A DNA stretch of 64,000 nucleotides from a virus (IMGVR_UViG_3300047157_000068:1-64000), one strand, 5' to 3'; shown: positions 30,578-41,170, numbered from the stretch's first letter. Notes: a model not told the origin generated them from the letters alone. Numbers and translations: made by a program.

Positions 30578-33500
30578 TTAAAATCTAGGACAATCACCTG
30601 CATTAAAACAAAGTTGTGTTCCATCTTCTAATGTTATCATCATAACAGGGAATTTTTGTCCTTCAACAAAAAAGTCCATTCTGTTAATTGCACTTGTTTT
30701 ACCATCAAGTGAAACTGGAAAACTTGCACCATCATCACCTTTTGGCCCCTGCGGTCCAGTTGGACCTGTAGCACCTGTGTTACCCTTTGATCCAGCAGGT
30801 CCTTGTATTCCTTGTGGTCCTTGACTTCCAGTTGCACCTGTATTACCAGTAGGTCCTCTAGAACCTGTTGGCCCTTGACTACCAGTTGGCCCTTTATCAC
30901 CTTGTGGTCCTTGCGGTCCTTGACTACCTGTAGCTCCGGCTGATCCTGTTGCACCTCTAGGTCCAGTAGCTCCAGTTGCACCTGGTGCTCCATCACTACC
31001 ATCAGTTCCATTACTTCCTGCAGGTCCTTGTGAACCTGTATTTCCTTTAGCTCCAGCTGGTCCCTGGGCACCGGTAGTACCTGTAGCTCCTCTTGGTCCC
31101 GTATCTCCTGTATCCCCTTTAGGTCCTGTCAAACCTGTTGGATCACCTACCCATTCTCCTTTAGCATTAATTACATCACTACCATTAATTCTAACATATC
31201 CTACATCAGCAACATTCTTAACTTTTAAATTACCTGAAGTAGTTAATGACATTGCACCGTCACTATTTGACTGACCTTCATACTTCCAAACCCATCCACG
31301 GTCTGAGTCATTATTCATTTGAAATACTGTAGCATAGTCATTTAAATAACCATAGCTTTGACCAGATTGCATTCCTATACCATAAGTAGATGAGGTACCC
31401 CAGAATCTATATTTACTTGCATTATCACCTGAATTAGTATAGTGATATGTTCCACCATTAGGTCCGGCTGGACCTTGAGAACCAGTATCACCTTTTGGAC
31501 CTTGAGATCCCGTGTCTCCTTTTGCTCCTGCTGCACCAGCAGATCCAGTAGCACCACGTGCACCCGTATCTCCCTTAGCTCCTGCGGTTCCCGGATTACC
31601 TTGAATACCTTGTGAACCTTGAGGACCTCTGTCTCCAGTGTCACCCTTGGCACCTGCAGCTCCAGCGGCTCCTGCAGGTCCTCTTGATCCTGTAGCTCCT
31701 GCATCACCTGTATCACCTTTTGCACCAGCTGTTCCAGTTAATCCACGTATTCCTTGTATTCCTTGTATACCTTGTGATCCTGTATCTCCCTTAACACCTT
31801 GTATTCCTTGAGACCCTGTGTCTCCTTTAGGACCTTGAGGGCCTGTATTAGTTGGCATTGTTACAGAGTTACCATCACTAATTGTAAGTGTTTGACCTGA
31901 TACAGCAAGAGTTTGTTGATCTGCACAAATAGTAACAGTTCTTGCTTCTTCATCAATTTCTACATTTGTTCCTTTACAACCTTGTAAAGTTAAAGTATCA
32001 TTATTGCTACCCGCTTTAATAATACCTTTGCCATTAGTTACGTTTTTAAATATAGTTTGAGAAGAACCTCTATCTGTATTTGTAATAGTAATAGTACCTC
32101 CACTAGATGTAGAAGTCATTTCTGATTGTATACCACTACCTTGTGCTATTGTTAATGTCTCACCATTTGTAACTGCTGTACTTTCTGTTCCATTCCCTTC
32201 TTTAATAGTCCATGAAGACATAGTACCTTGTGGATTACTAAATGATGTAGTAAAGTACCACCATCTTTTTGTGTAAGTGTTAATGTTATTGTAGAAGAAC
32301 CTGAATCACTAAAGCCAGTAATCATGTTATCATACGCAGAGTTAGATTCTGCTGAACTACCACCTGACTCCAAGTTACTGCACCACCTACAGCTAAAGCA
32401 TTTGTTACCATTAAAAGTTAACCCTGAATCACTTGTTATATTTGATGCCATTCCAGTATGCAACTCTACCAGATGAACCACTACCTGTTACATTACCTAC
32501 TTGTGTATTATCTATCTTTTGCCAAGCATCTGTAGCTTGATCAGAGAATACAGCCCAATCTCCTACAGCCCAATCTGTAATGCCGTCTAAATTTGTAGAT
32601 CCAGCTTTGAAACTATGTAATATTCTCCTACTGTTCCTGATCCACTTGTTAATGTTGGTGAGTTTGTACAGCATTCCAACTCCTTCATATTTTAATACTC
32701 CTGTTACAGCTGTATTAATAGCTGTTTGTATCTGTGCACCTGTTGCTAAGTTAGAAGAAGAAGAACTTACTGCACCAGTTTTTGGTGTTAATGTTACTGC
32801 ACCAATTAATGTTGTTCCGCTAGAAGTTAATGTGTTACTATTTCCAGTATTTGCAGTTAACACCGTTAGATAAAACTGCTGGTACTCCAGTGTCTGATAC
32901 TTTCTTAGAGTTATTTACAATAGCAGTTGCCTGTGTAGAAGTAATAGTTGTTGTATTACCTGCCATAGCAGTTGTTGCTGTTGTACCAATAACTAAGTTT
33001 GACGTACCACTTCCTGTACCTGCTCCTATAAGAGTTCTTACCTCTGATGCACTTATTCCTGTATTTAGAGTTGGACTTGCACCATCAGATAATATTGCAG
33101 GTCTACCAGTATCTGGTAATGTGTTAGTAATAGTTATAGTTCCACCACTACTTGTTGATGTCATCTCAGATGTAATACCTGTACCCTGAGCAATAGTAAA
33201 TGTTTCTCCATTAGTAACAGCAGTTGATTCAGTACCATTACCTTCTTTTATTGTCCAAGAACTCATAGATCCTGAACCTGTTCCAGCCCCAATTAATGAC
33301 CTTACTTCTGCTCCAGTTACACCGGAAGCTAAAGTTGGTGTACCACCACCACTAAATATACCCGGCTCAGCATAAATAGTAGAACTATTAAATGCATTAC
33401 TTCCATATGTATATGTTTGATTTGTAGTACCACTAACGCTAAACGTAAGTGTGTTACCTGATTTAGTTATACCATCAAGATAAAAGTTTGAAGCAGATGT

Positions 33501-33785
33501 TAAATATCTACCATCTAAATCTACTGTAAGGTCTGCTAGACCTGAACGTGTTAATGTTAAAACTCCATTACTAGTATTAAAGCTTATACCTGATACATAG
33601 TTATTTGTACCTGTCTGATCATCAATCCATTTTACAGCTGTACCTGTAGTACTAAGAACTTGACCATTAGTACCAGCAGATCCACTACTATCTAATATTC
33701 TACCACCTGCCCCTAAAGAAACAGTAGTATCTACAGTGTTACCTTCTAAAGATAATAATCTTTGTGAGCCAGTTATTGTTGCCAT
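30578..33785 (-). CDS. Collagen-like tail fibre (several frameshifts in the sequence as given)
   Basis: About 1069 residues when restored. The frame opens at 33785 and shifts near 32862, 32440, 32380 and 32250; homologous sequence resumes after each shift. The apparent start at 32221 is not a real one, because the same block ([15 protein letters not shown]) occurs inside the intact 5' part. The N-terminal part has Gly/Ser/Thr-rich tail-fibre repeats. Two long Gly-X-Y blocks follow (~31480-31850 and ~30730-31140), with repeated [10 protein letters not shown]-type units, separated by a ~110-residue globular domain. A ~50-residue C-terminal cap ends [10 protein letters not shown]. Collagen-like phage fibres form trimeric rods. 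Probably a host-binding fibre. Confidence 0.7.
32080..33265 (-). repeat. Duplicated ~50-residue fibre module within one gene
   Basis: Segments at ~32080-32220 and ~33110-33265 encode nearly the same peptide ([16 protein letters not shown] followed by [14 protein letters not shown]), but with many synonymous DNA differences. This points to an old internal duplication rather than an assembly repeat. Confidence 0.7.
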
Positions 33786-33786
33786 A

Positions 33787-35532
33787 TTATTTCTTTTTTC
33801 CTCTTAATTTAAACTTAGTCATTTTTTGTTTAATAGCAGGATCCATTTCTGATGCATACTTAGTTCCACACATCATAAAATCTTCTGTTTCACTCATCTT
33901 ATATGCATTTTTAGATATGTCACCTGATGCAGATAATTTTAACAAAAGTTTATTTCCTGGTTTTGAAAACGTATGTTCTGCAGTATCAGTACCGGAATAT
34001 ACTTCCCATGTTGCTCCATCATCATTAGACACATAATAACTCAATGTACAACCATTAGGAATAAAATAATCTACTCTATTCCAAAAAACAAAATCAACAG
34101 AAGCTGAGTTATCTAATGTATAAGGTCCATATACTATTTCCCAATTAGGTATAAAATGATTAGCATATTTTGCATCCCATATTCTAAAACCATGTCCATC
34201 ATATCCATAACCCATCTGAATCCACCATTCTGCACCGCCTGTAGAATACATTCTAGTAATGTTACATCCATAATCAGCTCTATAAGATCTTCCTCTTCCC
34301 TCTGATGTGGTATCTTCAACAACTGTATCATGTCTACGTAAAGCAACATATCTATCATTATCTTGATCTAAGAATCCTGGTATCATAGCTCCACCTCTAT
34401 CTGCTGCAGTAGGAATAAAATTAGGATAACCTACCATTTTATCAGTTGGTTTACCACCTTGAGCATCTTGATACTTTACTCCAGCTCTAAATAAAATACC
34501 ATAGTTATTACCTGGATTAGTAGAACCTTCATATGTAATTTGCAAAACAGTGGCTTTATTACCAGTAAGACATGGAGTCACATCAAGTTTGGTATGTCTA
34601 CCAGACGCACCAACCCAAAATACATTAGGTTCATTTATTGGATCGGGTATAAACCATCCTTGTTCATAACCATCATCTCCCTGACTTATATCTCCCATAT
34701 CTACATAAACTGATTTAGGTTTGGCTGTAGATGCATCTAATATTAGAGAAAAGTTTGCATTATAGTAATAAGCATATAATATCCTGTCATTAATTTCATC
34801 ATACATAATCCAACCTCTGTATCCATTTCTATCTACAGGTTCGGAGCCTTCAAACATTATATTTCCTGCTGTGGCATCCATATATAATCTTTCTTCAACA
34901 CCAGTTTTCATGTTTCTACGCATACATCTTTTATAATGTCTTGCATCATAGTCACTTGCATATGCCCATTCTCCTGCTGCACACAAGCCTCCTACATAAT
35001 ATAGACCTGTGCTTTCTACATAACCTCCACCAGTATCTTGTGACCCTATATATATTTGAGGATTACTGTGTGTTGGTCTTGGATCTTTAACAAAGGTTGA
35101 TCCTCCATTCATAAGACCACTGTAGTCAAATGTAGTATAGCCATTAACATTATAAGTCATAACTACACCTTTCTTGTTTATTTTATCAATACAAATAGAT
35201 TGCATATGGTTGTATGTAGATGTTGTATCTCTCCATAAAAAGTTACTGTCAAAAAATAACCTTGTCATAGTACCATCATCATTTAGTCTACGTACAGCAA
35301 AGCCATCACCCCAACCAACTGTAAAAAGTAAGTCACCATCTATTTCAAAAGCAGTTGTATAACCAATAAGTCTGTCACCACCATCATATTCACCACTACC
35401 AGAAGACACAGTAACATTACTCATACCTCTTTTAGTTACAGGTACAATAGCTACTTGCCCACTATAATTATTAGAGGCACATCCTACAATGGATTTTATA
35501 TCACTATTACTTACGTTAGTTGCTTTAAACAT
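33787..35532 (-). CDS. Beta-rich receptor-binding/tail spike candidate
   Basis: 581 residues. It is Trp-, Tyr- and Gly-rich with repeating beta segments (TVGWGDGFAVRRL, YYVGGLCAAGEW, WIMYDEINDRILYAYYY, FWVGASGRH), suggesting a beta-propeller or similar solenoid, ending in a Lys/Arg-rich tail (KFKLRGKKK). No signal peptide and no obvious depolymerase residues. The start overlaps the 3' end of a 60-residue gene by 22 bp and the stop is 2 bp from the collagen-like fibre gene. In this setting a host-range determinant is the best guess. The fold assignment is inference. Confidence 0.55.
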   Translation of the reverse strand: MFKATNVSNSDIKSIVGCASNNYSGQVAIVPVTKRGMSNVTVSSGSGEYDGGDRLIGYTTAFEIDGDLLFTVGWGDGFAVRRLNDDGTMTRLFFDSNFLWRDTTSTYNHMQSICIDKINKKGVVMTYNVNGYTTFDYSGLMNGGSTFVKDPRPTHSNPQIYIGSQDTGGGYVESTGLYYVGGLCAAGEWAYASDYDARHYKRCMRRNMKTGVEERLYMDATAGNIMFEGSEPVDRNGYRGWIMYDEINDRILYAYYYNANFSLILDASTAKPKSVYVDMGDISQGDDGYEQGWFIPDPINEPNVFWVGASGRHTKLDVTPCLTGNKATVLQITYEGSTNPGNNYGILFRAGVKYQDAQGGKPTDKMVGYPNFIPTAADRGGAMIPGFLDQDNDRYVALRRHDTVVEDTTSEGRGRSYRADYGCNITRMYSTGGAEWWIQMGYGYDGHGFRIWDAKYANHFIPNWEIVYGPYTLDNSASVDFVFWNRVDYFIPNGCTLSYYVSNDDGATWEVYSGTDTAEHTFSKPGNKLLLKLSASGDISKNAYKMSETEDFMMCGTKYASEMDPAIKQKMTKFKLRGKKK

Positions 35533-35693
35533 TCTTGTATTTCAAATTGTAACATTTTAATCATACTATCATTAGAACCTGCTGGAGCTACATTTACCAT
35601 GTTTAACTCTTCAGCCAATGCTTCTTCAAATTCAGCTAGACAATCTAACCAATATTGTCTGTCATCTGTTATTTCAGTTCCTCTTTCTGACAT
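35511..35693 (-). CDS. Small acidic helical protein, possibly a fibre-assembly factor
   Basis: 60 residues, acidic and helical (YWLDCLAEFEEALAEELNMV, then IKMLQFEIQECLKQL). It overlaps the next gene by 22 bp and starts 2 bp after the stop of the preceding fibre gene, so it is probably translationally coupled to both. Small proteins between fibre genes are often assembly chaperones. I see no direct evidence for that here. Confidence 0.5.
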   Translation of the reverse strand: MSERGTEITDDRQYWLDCLAEFEEALAEELNMVNVAPAGSNDSMIKMLQFEIQECLKQLT

Positions 35694-35694
35694 C

Positions 35695-37287
35695 TTATGT
35701 TGTTATTACTTCTACCCAAAACTGGTGAAAATTCCTACTTACTCCTACACTATGCATATAAGATGAATTCATTCCGCTATAAACCAATGACGCATTAGAT
35801 CTTGATAATGCACCTTGAGTTGTTGCTGAATCCATGTATATTTCTATGTGGTCTATAAATCTTGACAAAGGCAAATCATATTGAACATAATATGCAGAAG
35901 GTAATTCTATTACTGACATATTAATAACAGACAACGCACCTGCTGTATAAGCTTGACTTACTAATGAAGGACTTGAATATACACCTTCTTTAACGGCATA
36001 TATTCTATATGACATTGTACCACTAGTATTAAATGTAGTATCTACAATAGTCATTGTGCCAGAAAAATCATCTATTGGTACTTGACCTATAATACCAAAG
36101 TCTGCACCATCATCTGATGACCAAACTTGATAGTAATCTATATTATTTGAACTTGATTTACCAAATACAACCTCTATTGTTTGACCAACCACTGAAGCTG
36201 ATACATTAGTAGGAGCACCTGGAGCTGCAGGTCTATGATTGCTTATAGCATTATCTACATATGTTTTATTTGTTGCATCTGTACCAGATGAAACTGTATC
36301 TACCCCTTGTATTCTACCAGTTCCCCCAAGGGTAATGTCACCACCAGAAACTGTTATATCATTAGCAAAAGTAGAATTACCACTTGAATCATTTATTGTT
36401 GTTGTTTTTCTACCTGCCCAGCTACTACTCCAATTATCAGGGGAAGAGTTTATCTGTATTCCTGACTCAGCATTTAAATAAACTAACTCACCTGTTTGTC
36501 CTGATGCGTAACTAGATGATTCTCCTGCATTAAGTACAAGTTGTTGACCACCATAAGTTCTTACTTGATTAGTTCTTAATCCATCTCCATTGGAAAAATC
36601 AGCTCTACTTGTAAATGTTTTTACATCACCAATGGATTGTGCACCTGAAGTTCTTACTACTGTACTATCTACTTCAATTGTACCTGTTGAGGTTATTGTA
36701 CCTCCTGTAATACCATTTGATGTAGCTATAGAAGTAACACCTGAGCTTGTAACATATCTTCCATCAAGATCAACTGTTACTGCAGTAAGTCCAGATCTAT
36801 TAAGTGTTAATACACCATTACCTGTATCAAAAGATGCAGAACTTAAATAATAGTTTGTTGTTGTATCCTTAGATATAATCTCAATAGTATCTGTACTTGC
36901 ATCAGTCTTTATTGTAATATTACTACCTGCTTTAAATGTAAGTGTATCATTATTATTATCTGCAACAATGTTAGATTGACCAGCTGCTGCAATATTTTTA
37001 AATATGTTTTGAGCTGAACCTCTATCACTATTTGATAAGGTTATTGTACCACTTGATGTTATTGTACCTGTACCAGATAAACCATTAGAACCTGTAACAG
37101 TAACTGAAGTCACAGTACCTGTTCCTGAACCTGCACCAATATCTGATAAAAGTTGAGCTTTAGTTCTGTACTTCAATCCTGAACCATCCCATACTAATAT
37201 ACCAGTATATGTACTGTTATCATTCGCTATACTAGTGACAGTACATGATCCGTTTATTTCTATTGAAGATAAAAAACTTATAGCCAT
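35695..37287 (-). CDS. Tail fibre with repeat N-terminus and FnIII-like domain
   Basis: 530 residues. The N-terminal ~340 residues are Gly/Ser/Thr-rich fibre repeats (GTGTVTSVTVTGSNGLSGTG), sharing the blocks NGVLTLNRSGLTAVTVDLDG and NSDRGSAQNIFKN with the collagen-like fibre. A linker (HRPAAPGAPTNVSASV) leads into an FnIII-like domain (~350-450). The C-terminal ~80 residues are beta-rich. It starts 22 bp after a copy of the promoter-like motif. Likely a fibre or adhesin sharing exchanged modules with its neighbours. Confidence 0.65.
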   Translation of the reverse strand: MAISFLSSIEINGSCTVTSIANDNSTYTGILVWDGSGLKYRTKAQLLSDIGAGSGTGTVTSVTVTGSNGLSGTGTITSSGTITLSNSDRGSAQNIFKNIAAAGQSNIVADNNNDTLTFKAGSNITIKTDASTDTIEIISKDTTTNYYLSSASFDTGNGVLTLNRSGLTAVTVDLDGRYVTSSGVTSIATSNGITGGTITSTGTIEVDSTVVRTSGAQSIGDVKTFTSRADFSNGDGLRTNQVRTYGGQQLVLNAGESSSYASGQTGELVYLNAESGIQINSSPDNWSSSWAGRKTTTINDSSGNSTFANDITVSGGDITLGGTGRIQGVDTVSSGTDATNKTYVDNAISNHRPAAPGAPTNVSASVVGQTIEVVFGKSSSNNIDYYQVWSSDDGADFGIIGQVPIDDFSGTMTIVDTTFNTSGTMSYRIYAVKEGVYSSPSLVSQAYTAGALSVINMSVIELPSAYYVQYDLPLSRFIDHIEIYMDSATTQGALSRSNASLVYSGMNSSYMHSVGVSRNFHQFWVEVITT

Positions 37288-37308
37288 GACATTTTATTCT
37301 TTGTTTGC

Positions 37309-37319
37309 AATATACATAT
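37309..37319 (-). promoter_or_regulatory. Promoter-like motif ATGTATATTGC
   Basis: Minus-strand variant of TTTGTATATTRT, 22-32 bp upstream of the fibre gene start at 37287 and immediately after a terminator. Confidence 0.4.
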
Positions 37320-37322
37320 TTT

Positions 37323-37369
37323 AAAAAAAAGGGGAAACACTAAATTCTAGATTTAAATGCTCCCCCTTT
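37323..37369 (-). terminator. Rho-independent terminator after the 801-residue fibre gene
   Basis: Minus strand AAAGGGG...CCCCTTTT stem closing an AT-rich inner hairpin, followed by a run of Ts. It lies 16 bp after the TAA at 37385. Confidence 0.7.
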
Positions 37370-37384
37370 AAATTCTACTCTTTA

Positions 37385-39790
37385 TTATCCTACAAGTTGC
37401 ATTACTACTGTAATGTCATTTGCACCCATATTAGCACTTGTAGTAAATGTTACAGTTCCTGAAGCTTTATCTGCAAGAACATCCATAAATACTTGATTTC
37501 CTTTAGAATCATAAGTTTGAATAATCCAAGGTCCATTAGCTAATCCATGAACACCAGTAGCAATACTAAAAGTGTTTGTAGTAGTTGCTGGATAAGTACC
37601 TGTGTATGATCTTTTAGATTGAGCACTTGCCAATGTTGCTGGAGTTACATATCTAAATGTATCTGTTCCCGCATCAACTTCAGCTTGTGTTGCTATCTCT
37701 GTAACACCAACTGATCCTGTTGCAGCATTAGGTAATGTTCTTTTACTCATTGATGTAATAACACCATCTGTAACATTAATCTGATCTACAACGTCTACAT
37801 CACTTGTATCAAGATCTGTACTAGTACCAATCTCTTTGTTGAATGTACTTGCTAGTTGAGCATCACTAATTCCACCTGCTTTAACAGTAATAAATCCAGT
37901 TGCTGTACCAGCAAAAGTTGCACTACTAAATCCAGCAACACCTTTTTCAGTTGCTCCATCTGTAGCACCTACTCCTGCAATGTTTTGATCTTGAATAACA
38001 ATAGCATAATCTGAAGCTGGAGGATTAGAACTTGCTGCAATTGCTTGATTAGCATAAATTGTATCTCCAACCTCTACATCTACATTACTTCCATTAAATG
38101 CTATAGTACCATCTTTAGTAACAACAAAGAAATCCCCGGTTGTTAGTGCAATGTTACTTGCTCCTGCTATTGCTGGTGAGTTTGCTGATGCATCATATCC
38201 ACCTTGGAATACACCAACTCCGGCTACAAGTGCTTGTACTTGTCCTAAGTTAACTGCATCTTTTGATGCTGTACCATTTGCTAAAGCTGTAAGTTTGAAA
38301 GCTCCAAAACTTAAATCAGCAAAAGGTGCATCAAATACAGATAATGAAACTTTACCAAGCGGTTGTTTAACTGTTTCTCCTTTACCACTTGCTACATCTT
38401 GTATTAATATAAGGTCATCAATCAGTGGATTTTGTGCCATTGGTGGAGCATCTTCTATAAGACCAGTTATACCATAATCAACTTCAACTGTTCCTGTAGC
38501 TGTAATTGTTCCACCTGTAAGACCTTTACCTGTACCAACACTTGTTACTGTACCAGTTGTATAAGTACCTAAAGTTAAATCACCAAGTACTACTTGACTT
38601 GATGAACCTGCTCCTGCAATGTTTATTGTACCTGAAGTAGTAATTGGTCCACCTGTAATTGTTAATGCATTACCTGTTTCTGTTATTTCAATACTTGTTA
38701 CACCTGAACCAGAATCATTAACCCACTCTACTACACCTAATGAGGAAACAGCAAGTCTTTGCCCACTTCCACCAATTCCTAATGTAGCTAATGAATTTGC
38801 ACCATCTGCAAATAATATATCTCCTTTGGTATATGATGCTAATCCTGTACCTCCGTTTACTTCGTTTAATGTACCAGCTAAAGTAATTGTTCCAGAAGCT
38901 GTAATTGGACCACCACTTGTTGTTAAACCAGTAGTTCCACCACTAACATCAACAGAAGTTACAGAACCTGCACCTGCATTAATATAACTTGCTACTTGAG
39001 ATAAGTTTGCAAATTTAGCATTGCTATCTGTATCATCAGAAAATAAAATTTTATCATCCGCAACTAAAGTAACAGCTGTTCCATCAGCACCATCTAAAAT
39101 TATGTTATCAGCTCCTGCATATTGTACAGATATTGTACCTGTTGCAGTAATGGCACCACCAGTTAAACCAGCTCCAGAATCTACAGAAGTTACTGTACCA
39201 TCTTTACCAAACCCTGGCATTTTATCAATTGATGTCTTGTAGATAACATCATCTGCTTGAGCTGAAAACCATAAAAAGTCTTCTGATGTTGGACTCTGTG
39301 CAGTTGCTGCTAAGATTGCATTCGCTGCAGTATCATATAGAATATTTACTGTAGGTACGTCTGTTGATTTACCAGTTATACTAATACCAGTACCAGCTAC
39401 AACATCTGTTACTGTACCAACGTATTGATCAGCTGAATTAATAGTGAATGTAGAACCGGCACGTGTTACTGTAGTTGTACCAGAACCTGTATATACTATT
39501 GAATCAGTACTAGCTGGATTTGAAGCAACTAAATTTAATGTTGCTGTTCCGTTACCAGATCCTGTTGCTGTTAAGTCATAGGTTGTGTTACCATCTGCAC
39601 CTGTTGTTATATCTACCCAAGCAGAACCATCATATAATTTTAGTTTATTTGTACCAGAGTTATAATAGATTTTACCTGCAATTCCTGACGGGTCAGCGCC
39701 AAGAGGCTGAATGATCACATTTTGTATTTGATTATCATTCAGATTTAAATTTCCTTGGACATTAAGTCCCGTTAAAAATTGTACTGCCAT
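37385..39790 (-). CDS. Large tail fibre protein
   Basis: 801 residues built of Gly/Thr/Ser/Val-rich repeats with the recurring pattern TGGxITxTGTxxVxY (for example GLTGGAITATGTISVQYAG and GPITASGTITLAGT), typical of elongated trimeric phage fibres. The N-terminus (FLTGLNVQGNLNLNDNQIQN) is a common virion-attachment type. The C-terminal ~100 residues (YVTPATLASAQSKRSYTGTY) form a compact distal domain ending ANDITVVMQLVG. Intact, ATG/TAA, followed by a terminator. Confidence 0.75.
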   Translation of the reverse strand: MAVQFLTGLNVQGNLNLNDNQIQNVIIQPLGADPSGIAGKIYYNSGTNKLKLYDGSAWVDITTGADGNTTYDLTATGSGNGTATLNLVASNPASTDSIVYTGSGTTTVTRAGSTFTINSADQYVGTVTDVVAGTGISITGKSTDVPTVNILYDTAANAILAATAQSPTSEDFLWFSAQADDVIYKTSIDKMPGFGKDGTVTSVDSGAGLTGGAITATGTISVQYAGADNIILDGADGTAVTLVADDKILFSDDTDSNAKFANLSQVASYINAGAGSVTSVDVSGGTTGLTTSGGPITASGTITLAGTLNEVNGGTGLASYTKGDILFADGANSLATLGIGGSGQRLAVSSLGVVEWVNDSGSGVTSIEITETGNALTITGGPITTSGTINIAGAGSSSQVVLGDLTLGTYTTGTVTSVGTGKGLTGGTITATGTVEVDYGITGLIEDAPPMAQNPLIDDLILIQDVASGKGETVKQPLGKVSLSVFDAPFADLSFGAFKLTALANGTASKDAVNLGQVQALVAGVGVFQGGYDASANSPAIAGASNIALTTGDFFVVTKDGTIAFNGSNVDVEVGDTIYANQAIAASSNPPASDYAIVIQDQNIAGVGATDGATEKGVAGFSSATFAGTATGFITVKAGGISDAQLASTFNKEIGTSTDLDTSDVDVVDQINVTDGVITSMSKRTLPNAATGSVGVTEIATQAEVDAGTDTFRYVTPATLASAQSKRSYTGTYPATTTNTFSIATGVHGLANGPWIIQTYDSKGNQVFMDVLADKASGTVTFTTSANMGANDITVVMQLVG

Positions 39791-39826
39791 TTTATTTTTT
39801 TTATTTGTTATTTATTTGTTTATTAT

Positions 39827-40369
39827 TTAATTTAAAAATACACATCCTGAAAATGATGCATTAAAAGTTATAACTAATTGTTGTGTGCTTTTGTAGTCCA
39901 CATTACCTACTACTACTGTATTACCGCTATCAACAACCGTAACAGAGGGGTAACTTCCCAAATTATGTGTAACAGTCCATATACTAGATGCATTCTCAAA
40001 ACATTGTGTATATGTACCTTTATCTTCTAATATTTCTTCTAAATCTAATACTGTACAAACACTTGATGGTGTCTCTGGACAACTCATGCTTGCTTTTAAA
40101 TTTATTTCAGCCAGTGGCTCAACAAAAACACCGGGTGATTCTGTAGCTGCAACTACTTTAAAGCTAGCAGCGTTTTGCCAATCACATATATCTTTTCGTA
40201 GTATAGCTTGCTCCATATCCGTGTAGCAACATGCTTCTATTCCAAATCTAATAGATTGAAAATTTGCATATACTTGCTGAGCAAAAGTTTGTTCAACTTT
40301 AATTCTTTTTATTAAAGCCTGCTCTTTTACTTGTTCTGCATTAGAATATGATCTGATTGCTTTAGCCAT
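39827..40369 (-). CDS. Tail-associated protein with fibre-type C-terminal domain
   Basis: 180 residues. The helical N-terminus (EQVKEQALIKRIKVEQTFAQ) is followed by a Cys-containing middle and a C-terminal beta domain with WTVTHNLGSYPSVTVVDSG and FSGCVFLN, a signature I know from the C-terminal domains of many tail fibre/appendage proteins. It starts 1 bp before the stop of the zinc-knuckle gene. Probably an adaptor linking appendages to the tail. Confidence 0.6.
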   Translation of the reverse strand: MAKAIRSYSNAEQVKEQALIKRIKVEQTFAQQVYANFQSIRFGIEACCYTDMEQAILRKDICDWQNAASFKVVAATESPGVFVEPLAEINLKASMSCPETPSSVCTVLDLEEILEDKGTYTQCFENASSIWTVTHNLGSYPSVTVVDSGNTVVVGNVDYKSTQQLVITFNASFSGCVFLN

Positions 40370-40370
40370 A

Positions 40371-40544
40371 TTATTTATTTCTTAAATCTTGTATTTGTTG
40401 TCTAGCCAATTGTTTATTTACATTGTTAGTGTTACTTGAATCAGCTTTAGCTTTACATTGTTTACATACTACTACTCCATTTCCTAATGAAGCTTTCTGG
40501 CATCCGCAGGTAAATCTTTTATTACAGTGTGCACAATTTGACAT
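40371..40544 (-). CDS. Small zinc-knuckle protein
   Basis: 57 residues. It begins MSNCAHCNKRFTCGCQKASL and continues to VVVCKQCKA, giving CxxC, CxC and CxxC pairs that could bind one or two zinc ions; the tail is polar and helical. ATG at 40544, TAA at 40371. Small Cys-rich proteins of this kind occur in the same place, among connector genes, in Bacteroidota phages I recall. Role unknown. Confidence 0.6.
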   Translation of the reverse strand: MSNCAHCNKRFTCGCQKASLGNGVVVCKQCKAKADSSNTNNVNKQLARQQIQDLRNK

Positions 40545-40554
40545 TTTATTTGGT

Positions 40555-41130
40555 TTATATTAAATATGTTTTACTTGATCCACAGTTCCCTGATGGACAT
40601 GCAATTTTGTTTAATCTACTTTTAGCATAATTATATAACTGCATACCATGTGCAGAAGATTGACAATATTCTACATTTGCTACTGCTGCATCAATTATTG
40701 TTCTTATATAACTCATTTCAGATAGTATTGATTGTTTATCTGAATCTGGTTGACAAGCCTGTACTTCTAAATCACATAATACTTCATAATAAGTGGTTAG
40801 CAATCTAGTTACTCTTAAATGATTATATTCTACATAAACCTTAGAGTTTGGAGATACACTGTATTTAATAACGTATATTCCGTCTGGTATTTTATCTTGT
40901 GAGGTTCCACAATTATTTTTTTGTAAGGCAAGTGTACAAGCAGTAAGACACATGTCAAACTCTTTATCAACTTTTATAAGTACAGGTACAGAAAAACCAG
41001 GAAGTGTAATTAGCAACTCTTCACAGTCAACTGCCAATTCTGAACTGTATTGACTTGTATCTTTAATACATAATAAATCACAGTTAGATACTGTGGGTAT
41101 TTCTAAACTTAATATATGTTTGCTTGCCAT
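40555..41130 (-). CDS. Cys-rich structural/connector-like protein
   Basis: 191 residues. The N-terminal ~110 residues are beta-rich (LLITLPGFSVPVLIKV, DGIYVIKYSVSPNS). The C-terminal ~70 residues are helical with several Cys (LCDLEVQACQPDSDKQSI, ACPSGNCGSSKTYLI). No enzyme motif. Proteins of this type sit beside connectors in Bacteroidota phages, so a minor virion role is inferred. A promoter-like motif lies 28-40 bp upstream and an upstream terminator isolates the unit. Confidence 0.5.
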   Translation of the reverse strand: MASKHILSLEIPTVSNCDLLCIKDTSQYSSELAVDCEELLITLPGFSVPVLIKVDKEFDMCLTACTLALQKNNCGTSQDKIPDGIYVIKYSVSPNSKVYVEYNHLRVTRLLTTYYEVLCDLEVQACQPDSDKQSILSEMSYIRTIIDAAVANVEYCQSSAHGMQLYNYAKSRLNKIACPSGNCGSSKTYLI

Positions 41131-41157
41131 TTTTTAGTACTTTATTACACTATATAG

Positions 41158-41170
41158 ATAATATACAAAA
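41158..41170 (-). promoter_or_regulatory. Promoter-like motif TTTTGTATATTAT
   Basis: Full match on the minus strand to the recurring intergenic motif, followed by TATATAG. It lies 28-40 bp upstream of the ATG at 41130. Confidence 0.5.

Noticed and set aside
30640-31071. ORF in another frame over the collagen-like block
   Set aside because: It is the shifted reading of the Gly-X-Y repeats on the same strand, giving Gln/Leu/Val repeats without any coherent domain. The same applies to 31375-31725.
30578-32221. Independent gene starting at 32221
   Set aside because: The ATG is an internal Met: the paralogous block in the 5' part of the same gene has the identical [10 protein letters not shown] context inside an open frame, and upstream fibre sequence continues across small frameshifts.
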